A stretch of DNA of 64,000 nt, taken from contig RPFO01001901.1 in NCBI GenBank assembly GCA_009746045.1, positions 62,001-126,000 on the forward strand, written 5' to 3'. Positions 1-11,654 of the stretch are shown here, in pieces. A program made the position numbers and the translations under genes. How positions within the stretch are numbered: position 1 is the first letter of the stretch; every line of letters starts with the position of its first letter. The notes under the pieces are model-generated. The model was not told where the DNA came from. It saw only the letters and a program-made list of their open reading frames with translations, and made no database searches. This DNA comes from Mesostigma viride. Lineage: Eukaryota; Streptophyta; Mesostigmatophyceae; Mesostigmatales; Mesostigmataceae.

Positions 1-296
1 TTGAATACCGCATCCACTCTCTCTCCCTTCTTTGGAATGCCATGCGCAGAACAAGACGCGGTGGCAGAAGATTGTCAAGGCTCACACGCCCGACCCAGGC
101 TGTGGGCAAGCCCCCTCCCCCCAAGAGGAGGAGGCGTTTTGACGAGTATATAGGGCAGTTAGGATTTTTCTAGACTAGATTAGCGTTAGGATAGTTAGAT
201 TACGCGGCTCTCCCCTTTCCACCACCCATCAAGGAATATGTGCTACATGATCTCCCAACGGAGGCATGATATAATTTAATTTAATTTAATTTTTAA
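1..296 (+). mobile_element. LINE family D, 5'-truncated 3' end
   Basis: This is the 3' end of a LINE, cut by the window edge. It aligns with 17100-17373: the same coding tail (basic, proline-rich, ending KRRRF-like), then a 3' UTR containing a gtgctacatgat-like motif and a terminal array of TTTAA units instead of poly-A. It abuts reverse-transcriptase DNA in the opposite orientation at about 297. Relative to 17239 it carries a 4-bp TATA insertion at 149-152. No usable ORF remains. Confidence 0.75.
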
Positions 297-475
297 TGGC
301 AGCAATAAACGCTGGTGGTACCCGGTCCAGAGCTAGGATGGCCCAATTAAGAACCTCCCAGAGGACCGTGTCAAAGGCCTTGATATAGTCGACAAAAATG
401 AAGACCAGGGGCAAACCATCAGGGCAAAGGCGACGCACCTCCTAGCTCCATATCAACCGGCGCGCGACAAATACA
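297..475 (-). pseudogene. LINE reverse transcriptase fragment
   Basis: The reverse strand encodes a piece of a non-LTR reverse transcriptase: FVDYIKAFDTVLWE is RT motif A (the catalytic-aspartate block), preceded by a VARRL-like block. It matches the A-family LINE at 43080-43260 in order but is clearly diverged, so it belongs to a related family. Both ends are lost. From 476 to 1143 I see no gene. Confidence 0.7.
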
Positions 476-1159
476 TGGCCATCGATCACAGACATCAAGG
501 AGTCACATGCAACCAGCGCAGGCCAGAAATCGGGAGAATCCGGACCATGGAAGCTCGAGCCTGCATGCCGTTATCTTGTCTGCGTTTTCGAGTCGTTAAG
601 GATGATGAATATGAATGGAGATGGAAATGTGTAGCCTTGTTGTGCATTGAAATTATGGCTGGCTTACGTGTATAGAGCGACTAGATGACCTAGACGGTGG
701 GGCCGGAAACAGCATGCTTGATCAGGGCGTGTGTTTCGAGCCTAACTAGGGCCGGGAGTGTCTAGTGGTGAGCACCATTGCTGCGATCGCTCTCCCACCA
801 TTTACGAGGAAATACCCGCAAATGGAAAACCACTGAGAAGGTCTATAGCTAGTCAGTCATTACGTTACCCATGCCATGATTCCAAACGTCCAAGAACTGC
901 ACACGGTGCAAAGGCAAAAAGCCGGAGGACAGCACTTTCAAATGTGCGGCAGGAACCAAAAGCCCGCGCGTATGCCAGAAAACATCGTGTTGCTGCAGCG
1001 ACGCGTCGATGTGGAGTCACGTACAACGAATCCAGTGCCAAGCTCGGAACGTCCGCAAAGGAGATCTGGCATCCCAAGGTTCACATGTGCTGAGATACTA
1101 CGCGATCCAGCCGGTCCACGACCTGTTTGTAGCGCTTGTGCCACACTAGGAACTCGGCT

Positions 1160-1475
1160 TTGAGAATGGGTGAGAAATGGTGAGAAAAAGGGTGAGAAAG
1201 GTGAGAAAAAGGGTGAGAAATGGGTGAGAATGGGTGAGAAAGGTGAGAAAAAAGGGTGAGAATGGGGTGAGAATGGGTGAGAAAACACGTTTCTCACCCG
1301 GGTGAGATTGCCCCAAAAAGGTGAAAAAAGGGGAAAAACGTGAGAAAAATCTCAAAAAAACTGGACGTGAGATAAGTGAGAAAAACGGGAGGTGTGATAC
1401 GTGAGAAAAGTGAGAAAATGAGGACGTGAGAAAAGTGAGAAAATCAGGACGTGAGAAAAGTGAGAAAAGTGAGAA
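1160..1475. repeat. Left subterminal GTGAGAAA repeat array
   Basis: About 20 degenerate copies of (G)GTGAGAAA with spacers AAAGG and TGG, mostly in forward orientation, plus one CTCACCCGGGTGAG palindrome near 1294. It is inverted relative to the right-hand array and lies directly inside the CACTA terminus, so transposase binding is the likely role. Confidence 0.7.
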
Positions 1476-3627
1476 AACACAGCGCTGAAAAACACACCCA
1501 TAATGCAATATGCTGGCAGCAGACACATGCATGCAGTGCCAGTAACAACCGCTGTTCAAAACAGCACGAACAATCATGATTTTTTCATTAAATGTTTGAA
1601 TAATTTAATTGTTAACAGCTCAGGAACCCGTTGATTCAACTATTCAACACTGTTTTTCTTCGGCATTCAATGCCTTTCATCAAATACTATATGGCAGCTA
1701 GCTAACAAAGCGGGCCGCTCGACAGGGCGTCACATGCTAACTTGAAAGTGGGACCGCTTGCAATTTATTCTCGTGGTGCCTGCAAGAAATCAAGCAAACC
1801 GACACAATATATGCAAGAGGAAAAGAAATCAGATCCTTGACATAGATGTAAGCGTTCTACAATGATCTTGAGCTCATCACCACCTAACAATCCATGCAGC
1901 AAATGTGTATGGCAAATCAAACCAAGCAACATACAATTCCACACATCCATGCATGCAAGAGGGGAAAAAAAAACAGGCCCTTGCAGATAAACATCTATAC
2001 CTTCAAATGCATTCCAAAACGTGAAGCATGCCAATGCTTGTCATGCATGCCTCCCAATGCAGGCATAGAAAGGGAAACTAAAGTGAAAGGGAATGCAAGG
2101 CTGGTGGCGCACACCATATTTTGAATAGATGTATAGGTGAGCATACTAGCCTACAAGGCATAGCTGCTATGCAAGAAGATGCAACATACCAGTTCGTGCA
2201 ACTGCAAATAGAAAGTTCTAATGATGGCGGGCTTTACAAAGCAAAGGACGCTCAAATTGCCACAAATAGAAGCCACCAGCGACAAGCGTTTAGTCGATAG
2301 CAAATCATTGAGTAATCAAGGCCAATCAAGTTTGAAATAACCTCCAAAGCCTCAGAACTGCTCAACGAGATGAAGAAAGTCATCTAACAAGGCCATGTAT
2401 TCCTAATGGCAAGGCATATCACTGGAAAGAGAAGAATGAGACGAAAATCCAGCAAACCTCTTGCTATGGTGTTGCAAGCGAGTGAGAACAAAAAATTCAA
2501 AATGAAAAGACTTCCTGATTGCTCTCACCAGTAAAGGGATTTCGTTTGCAGGCATGCGGAGATTTGGAGAGAACCATTTTAAAGATGCCAAGTAAGCTCT
2601 GGATATCAAAGAGGATCATGCAACTCAATGCCGACAACACGGAATGGCATACGTTCGCTCACCATGCTGCAGAACAATCACCCAGCATAGAGACCCAGAG
2701 GCTCTACTAGCGTAGACGGATAGGCCGCCGCATGCCGGTCTAACGGCATGACGCTGCCAACAAATGTACAAAGTGCAGCACGCAATGCAAACAGTAAAAG
2801 GATGTAAGAACCAGAAGCACAAGTGCAGTTAAGACTGGATCTGAAGCCATCCGGCCAGGTCTCTCCACATCGCACACTTCCAAGTTCCAACTCCGAAACT
2901 TCCTTCTGCAGCATTCAATTCAACAAGTTCAAAACGAATGCTATGTGCATCTGAAACCCTTGCATCGCGCCGCACACCACTGGGAGCAGTTCTTTAATAT
3001 TGGCAACGCATGAGGCATACAGAATCCATGGCCATGTTATAAAAGCACTCACTTGCTCACCTGAGGTCATAGCAGGAAACCGCCGGGTTTCTATAGCAGT
3101 CTAACATTGCGACGAGGACTAGCTTGTTAGTCATACGCCTGCCTGAGCTTTCTCCTTGACAGCTTTCTGCTCTGAAATTTAAAGCTGGTCGAAGGCGCTG
3201 CCTTTGCAAAGGAAAGTCGTCCCGGTGACTTCCTCCAGTCCAATCCATGGGCCAATCCACAAATTCCCTTCCAAACCTAAGAGCCGCATACATAACCACT
3301 GCTAGCCTGTCATCGAACCTCCCATCCTCCTGCCATTACCTTTCAGAATCAATTAGCTGTACACTCCCAGCGCAAACCGCGAAGTGAAATGTGGGGTAAT
3401 CACGTCCTGTCGACCACACCCAAAAGCAGTTCTAGCTGCACTACTACATGTGTTTATGGCCGTTGGCGCAAAAGCATGTCGGTTGCTGGCGTCGATCCGA
3501 AACCAGCGGCAACCGCTAGTTTTTGAACTGTACAGGCCAAGCGACAGAATCTTTCCGCAACGGCAATACCGGGCGAAGATCACACTGCAATGTCACTCTG
3601 CACACCCATTGGCATCTACAATAATAA

Positions 3628-3877
3628 AATCCTGGGATCGTGATTCTAATCCGTACATCGTCAGCATAATTCAAACGAATGGACATATGGCTTGCCATTA
3701 TGACTTGATACTAAGGTAAATGTACACGCTCTGCACATCCCTGCCAGAGAAAAATCCTGGGTACGTGATTCTAATCCGTACATCGTCAGCAAAATTCAAA
3801 CGAATGGACATATGGCTTGCCATTATGACTTGATACTAAGGTAAATGTACACGCTGTACACATCGCTGCCGGAGACT
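3628..3877. repeat. 125-bp tandem duplication inside CACTA-like element
   Basis: Two nearly identical units with a 125-bp offset, each running from an AAATCCTGGG motif to GGTAAATGTACACGCT. Non-coding. Confidence 0.75.
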
Positions 3878-5504
3878 GAGCGGCGTAACCGTAACTTCAT
3901 TTCAGGAGCCCGGCATTGCAAAGCTTGACCTTCCGAGTTGCGAGCCGTGTGACCGTTGCATTCATGTGGTGCGACTCGACAAGATGATGAAGGCATCGTT
4001 TCCCCAGTGTGAGTCCTTCCTACATTCAAAGCAAGGGCCAGGGAAGCTAGGTCGGCGATCGGCGCGATCACGGGACTGCAAGATGTCTATAGCAATAATG
4101 CAACCTTGCAACCTTATATATCTAGATTGATGAAGCGCTGAAAAGGCATGTAGATTGACTGGATTATGTGCGTGCAGTACCCATCGAAGTTTTCAGGTCG
4201 AACAGAGGATTTAAATTGAGGACGAGACATGAATGGCATCGTTTAGAAGCATTGAAGTCATATTCGGTAGAGATGAAAGATACGGTAAATACACTACCGA
4301 ACTTCCAGACCTGCATGCTTTCTTAACTCATAAGGTGAGCACGTTCTTCCTCATATGGTGGAATGTCTGGCCCAGTGTATTCGTCATGCTTCTGTAATTT
4401 ACTGGTCGTTGGGGACCTGCCGTTGAGAGGGTGTCTTCCGAACGATTTCTTGTTATGGTGTTGACCACCATGCAAATCACTGCTTGTTTCTTTTGTATGC
4501 TGTGTATTGTGGTTTGTACGTCGATTTTTTTCTTCGTGTGCATGTCTAAAGACAATGCGGCGACCGAGGAGCATGCGGCCCTATCGCAGAGACGGGACGA
4601 GGAACGTCGTTGGCATCGAAGGCTATAGAAGCGCGGTGAAAGTTTTTGGTGAGCAATCGCTTTTTTAGTTGTTTCAATTCGTATTTGTGAATCTGTCGGT
4701 AACCATTGCTTTCAATCCTTCTCTTCCGATTCATTTGCTGTCAACGTCCAATGCGCGGCACCTTTGCAAACCATACCTTTATTTGTTAGCAATCAGAGTA
4801 GCAGTTTTTGCAAGGTAATGTTTTCCTTATTTGCAGTTGCCCTCACTGGCATGCTTTCGCTTTTGTTCATTCAGCTACACAGGCTACTAACTGGACCGGC
4901 TATATTATACCGTTCTGTATGCCTGCTTGAGTGACTGCCGACAATCTAGCGGGGTTGAGGCATAACCTACTTCACCATAGGATGTTTTGCTGGGCAACAA
5001 CGATCTGCCGCCTGACTGGTCCGCCCCCTGCCTTGCTGTACCGGTGTCCTCTTCAATTGCGGTGCTCTGTGTGCCTGCAGGACCATAGAGAACGGCTGGC
5101 AGCCCTGTGGCTCTGTCCAAAGAAGCATGAATCGTGATGAAGAAGCATATAGATTGGGCCTGTTATTATTAGATGGTCATAGTCGCAGCATCTGCAGAAA
5201 ATATGACAGGCCTAGCTTTTTGCCGCCTTTGTTCACAATGATGTAAACATTTTGATGAGATCAAATTTCTGATCAAATTTTGATGAGATAACCAACGTGG
5301 GGCTAAATCTTGATTGTAATCGTATATTTCTAATAAAAAACAACTCGTTTGGAATGATGGCCTGTTAAGCTGTGTTTAACAAGGCCTGTGTATTGTATGA
5401 ACCCTATATTGCACCTTTGTGGTGCACCCTATAATGCATATCAAAGTGGTTGAGTTTTTTTTCACGTTAAGGACTTCATGAAATAAAGCTAATGATTTTT
5501 CTCG

Positions 5505-5825
5505 TGTTACACTCTTGGTGAGAAATTTCTCACCACGTTGACTTGTGATTTTTCTCGTGTTAGTGATTTTTCTCGTGTTGGTGAGAAACTTCTCAATTTT
5601 CTCAATCTTTCTGCCTTTTTCTCACCCATTCTCACCTTTTTTCTCACTTTAGGGTTTTTTCTCACCCCAATCTCACCAAAACGCCCTTTTTCTCACCAAA
5701 ATCTCACCCTGGTGAGATTTTTTGCCTAGCGTTTGCGGAAAAAAATTGAGATTTTTCTCAATTTTCTCAAAAAATTCTCACAAAAGGTGAGAAAATTGAG
5801 GGTTTTGAGAATTTTCTCAGAAATT
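5505..5825. repeat. Right subterminal TTCTCACC repeat array
   Basis: Mostly the reverse complement of the left array: TTTCTCACC and TTTTCTCA units, with a CTCACCCTGGTGAG palindrome near 5703. It pairs with 1160-1475 as the inverted subterminal region of the CACTA-like element. Confidence 0.7.
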
Positions 5826-5989
5826 GAGTTCCTAGTGCAAGGGCCGGGCAGCACCAAACAGATGTGGGTGACGTTGCAAAAAACACCGGACAGTTGACGG
5901 AGCATAATGTCTCGGTCATGGTCTTTGACCAACAAACGATGCAAGAGTTCAACAAGAGTCGTGATGACAGACATTGCCATTCAAATACA

Positions 5990-6750
5990 TTGCCATCATG
6001 GACAGAGTTATACGACCACGACGGAAACCCATCTGAGACTCACCTATGCAGGTGTGGGTCTAACGCGGCGCGGAGCCGGCCTGTGCAGCATCATGCCGGC
6101 GCATGAAGACCTTCAGCGCGGCGCTCTGGAGGCAGACACCCCGATAGTTACCGGGGTCAGCAGCAGAGCCCTTCTTGTACAGCATGACTCGGATGGCCGT
6201 CTGCCACTTGCAGCAGGCGGAGGCTCATCAGAGAGCAGGACACGGTTGCAGAACGCCAGCAGAAGATCCCTCACCGCCAGGTCAGTACTCGGGGCCCGGT
6301 CTTCAGCAGCTCAGCAGAAAGGTGGTCGGCACCGACCGCCGCATCGTACCGCAGGCGAGCAAGGGCGCCTTCCATTTCCTTTGCAAAGTGAAGGGGTGGA
6401 CTCACGACGTCGTTGGTGGCAAGGCAGCCCTCCTGCAAGGCGGGGACTTGGTAGTCCATGCACGGCCGAGGAGGGGGGCGCCGGCGGCGGGGGGGGTCCG
6501 GCAACACCGAGACGGGCGGCCGTCTCGGGGTGAAGCGGCGGAGGGGGGGGCGCGAGCCCCACCTGTCAAGGAAACATTGTGGGCCAACCAGTGGTCAAGG
6601 CTGACCGGCGCCGTGCCCGGCGTGCCGTCCCCCGTGTGCTCCATGCACCGGGGTGTGCTGCCGCCGGCCGCCGAGCTGGTCGAGGTGGTATCACATGTCA
6701 TTGCCCTGGTTGCGAGCTTGGCAGGCCTTGGCATCTGCGATTAGGCACCG
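5990..6750 (-). pseudogene. LINE ORF2 (reverse transcriptase) remnant
   Basis: Read on minus, this gives pieces of a LINE ORF2 upstream of and around the RT fingers: an AAVGADHLSAELLK block equivalent to AAVGPDQLPAPVIK of LINE A, then a QMGFRRGRI block equivalent to QMGFRPGRN. A proline/alanine-rich linker precedes them. Several frameshifts and stops make it non-functional. It belongs to a family related to, but distinct from, LINE A. Confidence 0.7.
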
Positions 6751-6756
6751 TCAACC

Positions 6757-6990
6757 GTGAAACTTGAGGCAGTTTCTACCAAGGTAGACGCCCTGGCCAC
6801 GCAGGTCCCCGAGATCGCCGAGCGAAGGGCCACCATCGCCGCCCAACCTAGCTGCTGGTATACAGTACCTTACTATAGGGCTATAGCGATGACCCCTCCA
6901 CTCGCGCCTCCTGGGCTGACCTGCTCAAGAGCCAGGCATCCTCTATACCACGACCGCCATCAACACCAAGCTCCAGGAGCTGGAAGACTG
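6757..6990 (+). pseudogene. ORF1 fragment of family B LINE
   Basis: Translates to a KLEAVSTKVDALATQVPEI segment that aligns with KLEAITAHTEALATQVPKL in the intact family B ORF1 (15431-16795), followed by a degraded SWADLLKSQ block. This is the coiled-coil part of an L1-type ORF1 protein. It is joined at about 6990 to the ORF2 of LINE A1. Confidence 0.65.
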
Positions 6991-7004
6991 TCACGCGCCG
7001 CGTC

Positions 7005-7502
7005 TTCGGCTTGAGAAATCTGACGACGCTCTGGAGGACTTCCCTGACAAACGCGCCCACAAGCGCGCGGCAGAGGCGTTCGTCGAAGCTGGACATCCCG
7101 GCCATGGCCAGTGACGCCCAGCTGTTCGCTGCCAGCCCGGAATCGGCCCTTCGGCACCTCGCTGACAAGCTGCCCGCGGCCGGGGCCCTGCTGCCCCCCC
7201 GCCGCCCGCCCCGCTTCACCAGCCTGCACCGGCTCCCCTCCGTCATCCAGGCCCGGCAAGCCCTGCGCGACAACAGCGACCCCGCCCGCTACGCCCGCCT
7301 CAAAGCCGATAACCACTCGGCCATCCGGCAGGCGACCAAGGAGCAGGAGGACCTTCATGTCCGCGAGTACTTCGCCCACCTCAAGGACCAGCACGGCAAG
7401 TACGCCTGGACCGGCCTGCGTCACGCCCAACGGCCCGCCGGCGGCGCGCAGCCGGCGCCGCGGACGCTCTCTGGCTCACCGCAGCAGCAGCTCGACCAGT
7501 GG
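7005..7502 (+). pseudogene. LINE A1 ORF2, 5' part before hAT insertion
   Basis: Encodes the linker between endonuclease and RT: SALRHLADKLPAAGALLPP, then RQALRDNSDPARYARLKAD and KYAWTGLRHAQRPAGG, nearly identical to LINE A5. Reading is interrupted at the hAT insertion after codons for LDQW. The continuation resumes at 8830. Confidence 0.85.
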
Positions 7503-7503
7503 T

Positions 7504-8820
7504 CAGTGTATAATCATACGCCGTATCGCGCGTATTATACGCGATACGCGAGCAGCGCGTACGAAAACATGGTACTTTCGTACGCGCCGCGTATTTTTAG
7601 GGTATTTCTTGCGTATCGCGTATTTTTTTGCGTATTTTTTGCGTATTTTTGGCTCCGGCGTCAGTTTACAGCTCGGGTGAAGCGGAAGTTTCTAGACTAG
7701 GCTGCGGCGCGCCGAGTATAGTAGAAACAAGTGAGCAGCAAGGTGCCATGCACTTGGCCAAGATCAATGCATATGGCTGCGTGTATTGGCAGGACAGGAA
7801 GGCACCGTTCAAGAAGACAAAATGTGCCAAGATCGCGGTCTGCCAGCAAGATCGCGGTGGTCACCTATTATCGTAGCATATCAACAGGCGCCATGGCTAC
7901 GGAGAGTGAGGAGATGGACCATGATCGTGATGACGGGGCCGACGAGTTAGAGGCTGATTCTGAGGATGTTTGGACATATGTTAGCAAAGAGCGTGTCTTC
8001 AAGGATGGGCAGCAGACAAATAACTACCAAATGACGTGCTCAGAATGCAAGGCACATTTCAAGGGTTCTTCTACCCGAGGAAGGTGCCATATCATGGGCG
8101 GCACGTATGCCAAGGATGCGAAAGTGTGCCCATGCTCGAAGCCGCCCAAGGCATTGCGTCTCAAGCTGCATGTTGAGGGAGCAGGCGGAGAAGGATGACA
8201 AGGCCAGGAAGAGAAAGGCGGGTAGTGACGCCGGGAAGCAGGCTGAATTGCGCGGGCGGCAGCCAAAGGCAAGCTTACTACTGACCTTGTAGAAACCGAC
8301 GCCTCCGAGTGGCAGTCCGCTCGAATGCCAGCTCCTCCGGCATGGCCGGCTCTGGGCGCACTACTGCTGGGCCATCCGGTGCACTTTGTTAGCCTGCATG
8401 CCAGCCATAAAGCCTTTTGTATCCTTGCTTCATGCAGAACCATTAGTAATGGCCGGCCTACGATGAGTAGGCAATGTGTCTTATTTCTGGCAAAATGTCT
8501 TATTCAGTACCCCTAGTTGAATATAAACTTGACGCTTTGTTGTGCTTTTATTGATTCATTAGGGACAGCGCTTGTTGTTCTAGCTAGGTAGTGACGACAT
8601 TGGCAAGGCCATGTGATAATGTGGCATATAAAGCCAAACTTGTGATGCTGGAGAACATGTTGGGTTGGTCAGATTGATGAATGATCATCAAAACCATGCA
8701 AAAACAGACTTTTAAGGGGTTAGCGTACGATTAGCGTATAATACACCGTATGAAGCGTATTATACATTATACACCTGGGCCGCGTACGATCGATAGCGTA
8801 TTGCGTATGATTATACACTG
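7504..8820. mobile_element. hAT-like DNA transposon (hAT1)
   Basis: Perfect 18-bp terminal inverted repeats: CAGTGTATAATCATACGC at 7504 and its complement ending at 8820. The host sequence CCAGTGGT is duplicated on both sides (8 bp, the hAT size), the right copy carrying an extra ACGT (8826-8829). The uninterrupted site is seen in LINE A5. Inside is a BED-zinc-finger ORF fragment but no catalytic domain, so it is non-autonomous. Subterminal regions are rich in GCGTAT motifs. Confidence 0.88.
7893..8198 (+). pseudogene. hAT transposase remnant with BED zinc finger
   Basis: The ORF from the ATG at 7893 gives an acidic start (MATESEEMDHDRDD) and then a BED-type zinc finger: VWTYVSKERVF, CSECKAHF, a GSSTRGRCH segment and a final C-P-C. 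This arrangement is the N-terminal DNA-binding part of hAT transposases. It ends at 8198; a lysine-rich continuation (EKDDKARKRKAG) lies in another frame from about 8180, so either a frameshift or a splice site is involved. The catalytic and dimerisation regions are absent from the element. Confidence 0.65.
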
Positions 8821-8829
8821 CCAGTACGT

Positions 8830-10525
8830 GGTATTCCTCCCAGTCCCGGCTGCTCGGCGCCCCCCCGCCGCCTCCGCCGCTTGGCCCTCTGGCGGCCGCA
8901 CGCCTGGCAGTAGCGCCTGCGGACGTCCCTGCACCGCCCACGCCGCCCACCGCTGAGCAGGACTACACGTACCCAGCCCTGACGGAACCCCTGGCCGACC
9001 CCAACGAGCTCCCGCCGTTCACCGAGCTCGAGCTGAGCACCGCCGCCAAGCAACTCCGCTTCTATGCCGCCGTTGGACCTGACCAGCTCCCAGCCCCCGT
9101 GATTAAGCTGACGGCGCTCACGGGGTTCCTGCTTGACGTCTGCAACCGGATCCTGCTTGCCGACGCGCCGCCGATTCCTGAGTGGCAGCACAGCTACCGT
9201 ATTATGCTGTACAAAAACAAAGGTTCCCCTGACGACCCCGCCAACTACAGAGGAGTCTGCATCCAGAGCGCCGCACTCAAGTTGTTCATGCGCATGATCC
9301 TCAACCGCCTTCGTTGTGCTCTCGACTGTCACCTTGGGGAAAGTCAAATGGGCTTCCGTCCTGGGCGCAACACCGTCATGGCCATCTTCGTCGCGCGTCG
9401 CCTCTTCGAGGAAATCGCTCTCCTGCAACCTGGTGAGTTTCCCGCCATCCTGATCTTCGTCGACTTCATCATGCAAGGCTTTTGATTCTGTCCTCTGGGA
9501 CGCTCTATGGGCTGTACTTGCTCGCGCTCGCGTCCCCACTCCCCTGATTATATACCGTCATCCGCACGCTGTATGAGGGGTCGACCACTTCGGTGCGCAC
9601 TCAACACGGCATTACCCCGCCATGCCCACTGCAGACCTGCGTCTGGCAGGGTTGCGTCCTGTCGCCGTACCTGTTTATTATTGTAGTGGATTATGTTATG
9701 TGCCAGGCACGTGCTCGCTTTGCTAGCATTGCAGGCCGTGCCCCTGGCCTAGCGATCACGAACGAGCTTGGGGAAGGGGGGCCGACTAACAAGCAGAATT
9801 CACTAGCTGACCTCATTTATGCCGACGACATCACGCTCATCGAGAAGCCGGAGTCTGCCCAACTTTGGCTGGACTGCCTGGCGCTCGAGGCTCGAGCGGT
9901 TGGTCTAGAAATCAGCCCCAAAACGGAGGCCCGGCCTGGCCCTCGGCATGGCAGGGCCCCCACCCACACTCCGCCTCTTAAAGACGACGCCGAGGTCAAC
10001 TACCCTCCTTCAGGACGCTTCAAGCTGCTCGGCAGTTGGCTTCCCGACTGCGATCGAGGACGACCTGACGACACGGATCGGCATGCATGGCGTGGGCGCA
10101 CCTCCATGACCACGGCCGCTGGTGGAGCAACCCCGCCCTACCCCGGATCGTCAAGCGTGACCTCTTCAAGGTCGTCATTCTGACGATCCTGACCTACGGC
10201 GCCGAGACGTGGACATGCACTGGCGCAGGAGCTGGAGCAACGACTGGACGGCGCCGTAACCAAGATGCTGCGCAAGGCCCTTAACATCCCCTTTGGTTTG
10301 CACGTAATTAGTAATGAGGATTTGTACGCTGATTTGCCCTATGTTTCCCACATTATTAGGCACAGGCGCCTGGGCCTAGCCGGGCACCTGGCCCGCACAG
10401 ATCAGGTAGATACATCAGATAGACTAGCTGGCACCAAGCCCGCCCAGCCTGCATGGGCGATATGTCCTCACCTGGCGTGCCCCCGGCCGCGCGCGGCAGG
10501 GCCGCCACCCGTGGACTTTTCGTGA
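8830..10525 (+). pseudogene. LINE A1 reverse transcriptase, frameshifted
   Basis: Contains all RT landmarks of LINE A: KNKGSPDDPANYRGV, GFRPGRNTVMAIF, FVDF (motif A, interrupted by a TGCA insertion at 9472-9475), QGCVLSPYLFI (motif B, PLQT-C-VW variant), LIYADDITLI (motif C, catalytic YADD) and the LTYGAETW thumb block. Frames change at the 4-bp insertions listed for this element, plus small indels and point changes. No functional ORF2 is left. Confidence 0.9.
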
Positions 10526-11317
10526 TAGACTCGGCATGGACATGTGCTACACTAGACGTGATGGGCTCACCCCCGGGCAGCCTCCTGGTTTGTCTGTAAT
10601 ATGGAGGCAGATGGTGCGCAAGGATAGATGGCAAGTAGTGATGAAGGAGACCACCCCCAAGCCTGTTGTGGGGCTCCGCGTGTGACCAAGTATGGCATTC
10701 ATAGCGATTCGGGCCGCGGTGCCCACACCCCTGTAACTAGGACCTAGATAGCTTATACCATCCATTCCATCCCATGTTCCCCTCCCACTGATGCTCACGT
10801 GACGCAGTCACGTGTCTATTAATTAATTAATTAATTAATCCTCATGCATGCGAAGGAGCACCTTTAATTAATTAATTAGGAACATAACTCCGTTGGGAGT
10901 GAGTATATGTAGCACATAGCCCTTGAGAAGGGGCATATGGCCTATAATACATTCTAAGCTACTTCCTGCCGCAAGGGTGGGAATGTAAACGACCCTTGCT
11001 CTATAGGTGCACCAGGGCACCTGCATCCCCATGATCTATCAAGCTATGCCCAGCTAAGGGGGAGCCTGTCATGGGGGGGAAGATCATCATAGCTATACAA
11101 AAGCTAGAGCGTGGCATCTCAGCAGAAAGCAGCTCTCTGCACGGGCACACCGTAACTAAATATAGCTAGGCATCATCTGGTGTGTGGCACATCATAGGCA
11201 CGCATGTACATGGCTAAATAATGCTCGTGAATCAGCTGGTATAGTGCCTGTAGGAGGCGTACATGTACATGGCCACGGTCTATCTATCCTACACTACTAT
11301 ACTACTGTATTCCCCTA

Positions 11318-11654
11318 AGCTGCATGGGGCGTCTGGAGTCGTTGGGGCCGCGGGGGTCGCATGCCAGGGCTTGTGGCCGACGTACGTAGATGGCCGCCCC
11401 CTTCCAGTACACCGGCTGCCCCGCCTTGGTCTGCCGGAGCTGGAGGTAGGTCGGCCATAGCTCCCGTCGCCGTTGTTGCTGCGCCAGGGTCAAGTCGTCG
11501 TCAAGGGTGAAGTGAGTGTTCTCGAGCCGCTTGCGGCGTCTGAGAAACGAAATCTTGTCCGCCGGGTTCTGAAAGGTGAGAAGGAGCGGGGGCGCCCCTG
11601 CCTTACCCCGCGCGCGGGGAAGGCGGTGGGCAACCAGCTCGATCTCACCATTAA
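11318..11654 (-). pseudogene. C1 ORF1, C-terminal part
   Basis: Reverse strand encodes the RRM-to-C-terminal part of an L1-type ORF1: FLRRRKRLENTHFTLDDDLTLAQQQ in pieces, RRRELWPTYLQLRQTKAGQ, then VYWKGAAIYV, the diagnostic C-terminal-domain pattern (RRELWP ... YWRG ... hydrophobic). It continues the reading of 13344-14438 once the piggyBac-like element is skipped. Confidence 0.8.

Larger units (their letters stand above)
1144..5837. mobile_element. Candidate non-autonomous CACTA (EnSpm) transposon
   Basis: The element starts CACTAGGAACTC (1144) and ends with its exact reverse complement GAGTTCCTAGTG (5837), giving 12-bp terminal inverted repeats that begin CACTA, as in the CACTA superfamily. 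Just inside both ends are dense arrays of a GGTGAGAAA-like motif, inverted relative to each other, as expected of CACTA subterminal transposase-binding repeats. Flanks share only a weak 2-bp CA duplication (superfamily 2-3 bp), so the target duplication is not convincing. The 4.7-kb interior (about 1500-5500) is AT-richer and holds only short unconvincing ORFs; I recognise no TNP2-type transposase, so it is probably non-autonomous. Confidence 0.6.
6991..10843 (+). mobile_element. LINE A1, 5'-truncated, split by a hAT-like element
   Basis: This A-family copy is collinear with the complete copy A5 (41799-47811, opposite strand), from the end of the endonuclease domain through RT to the 3' UTR ending CACGTGTCTATTAATTAA. 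A hAT-like element occupies 7504-8820. ORF2 is broken by small insertions, many of them 4-bp palindromes (8826, 9472, 9551, 9933, 10054, 10084, 10216, 10452). The 3' tail is an array of TTAA units rather than poly-A. Confidence 0.88.

Noticed and set aside
1160-1475. CRISPR-like array
   Set aside because: Short irregular motif spacing inside CACTA-like ends in a eukaryotic genome; no unique spacers.
468-5996. A 15-bp target duplication CAAATACAT(G/T)GCCAT around the CACTA region
   Set aside because: Both flanks encode the same RT position (MAMYL) of two different LINE copies, so the similarity is homology and not a target duplication.
7111-7680. Proline/arginine-rich ORF overlapping LINE A1
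   Set aside because: Out-of-frame reading of GC-rich ORF2 and hAT end.
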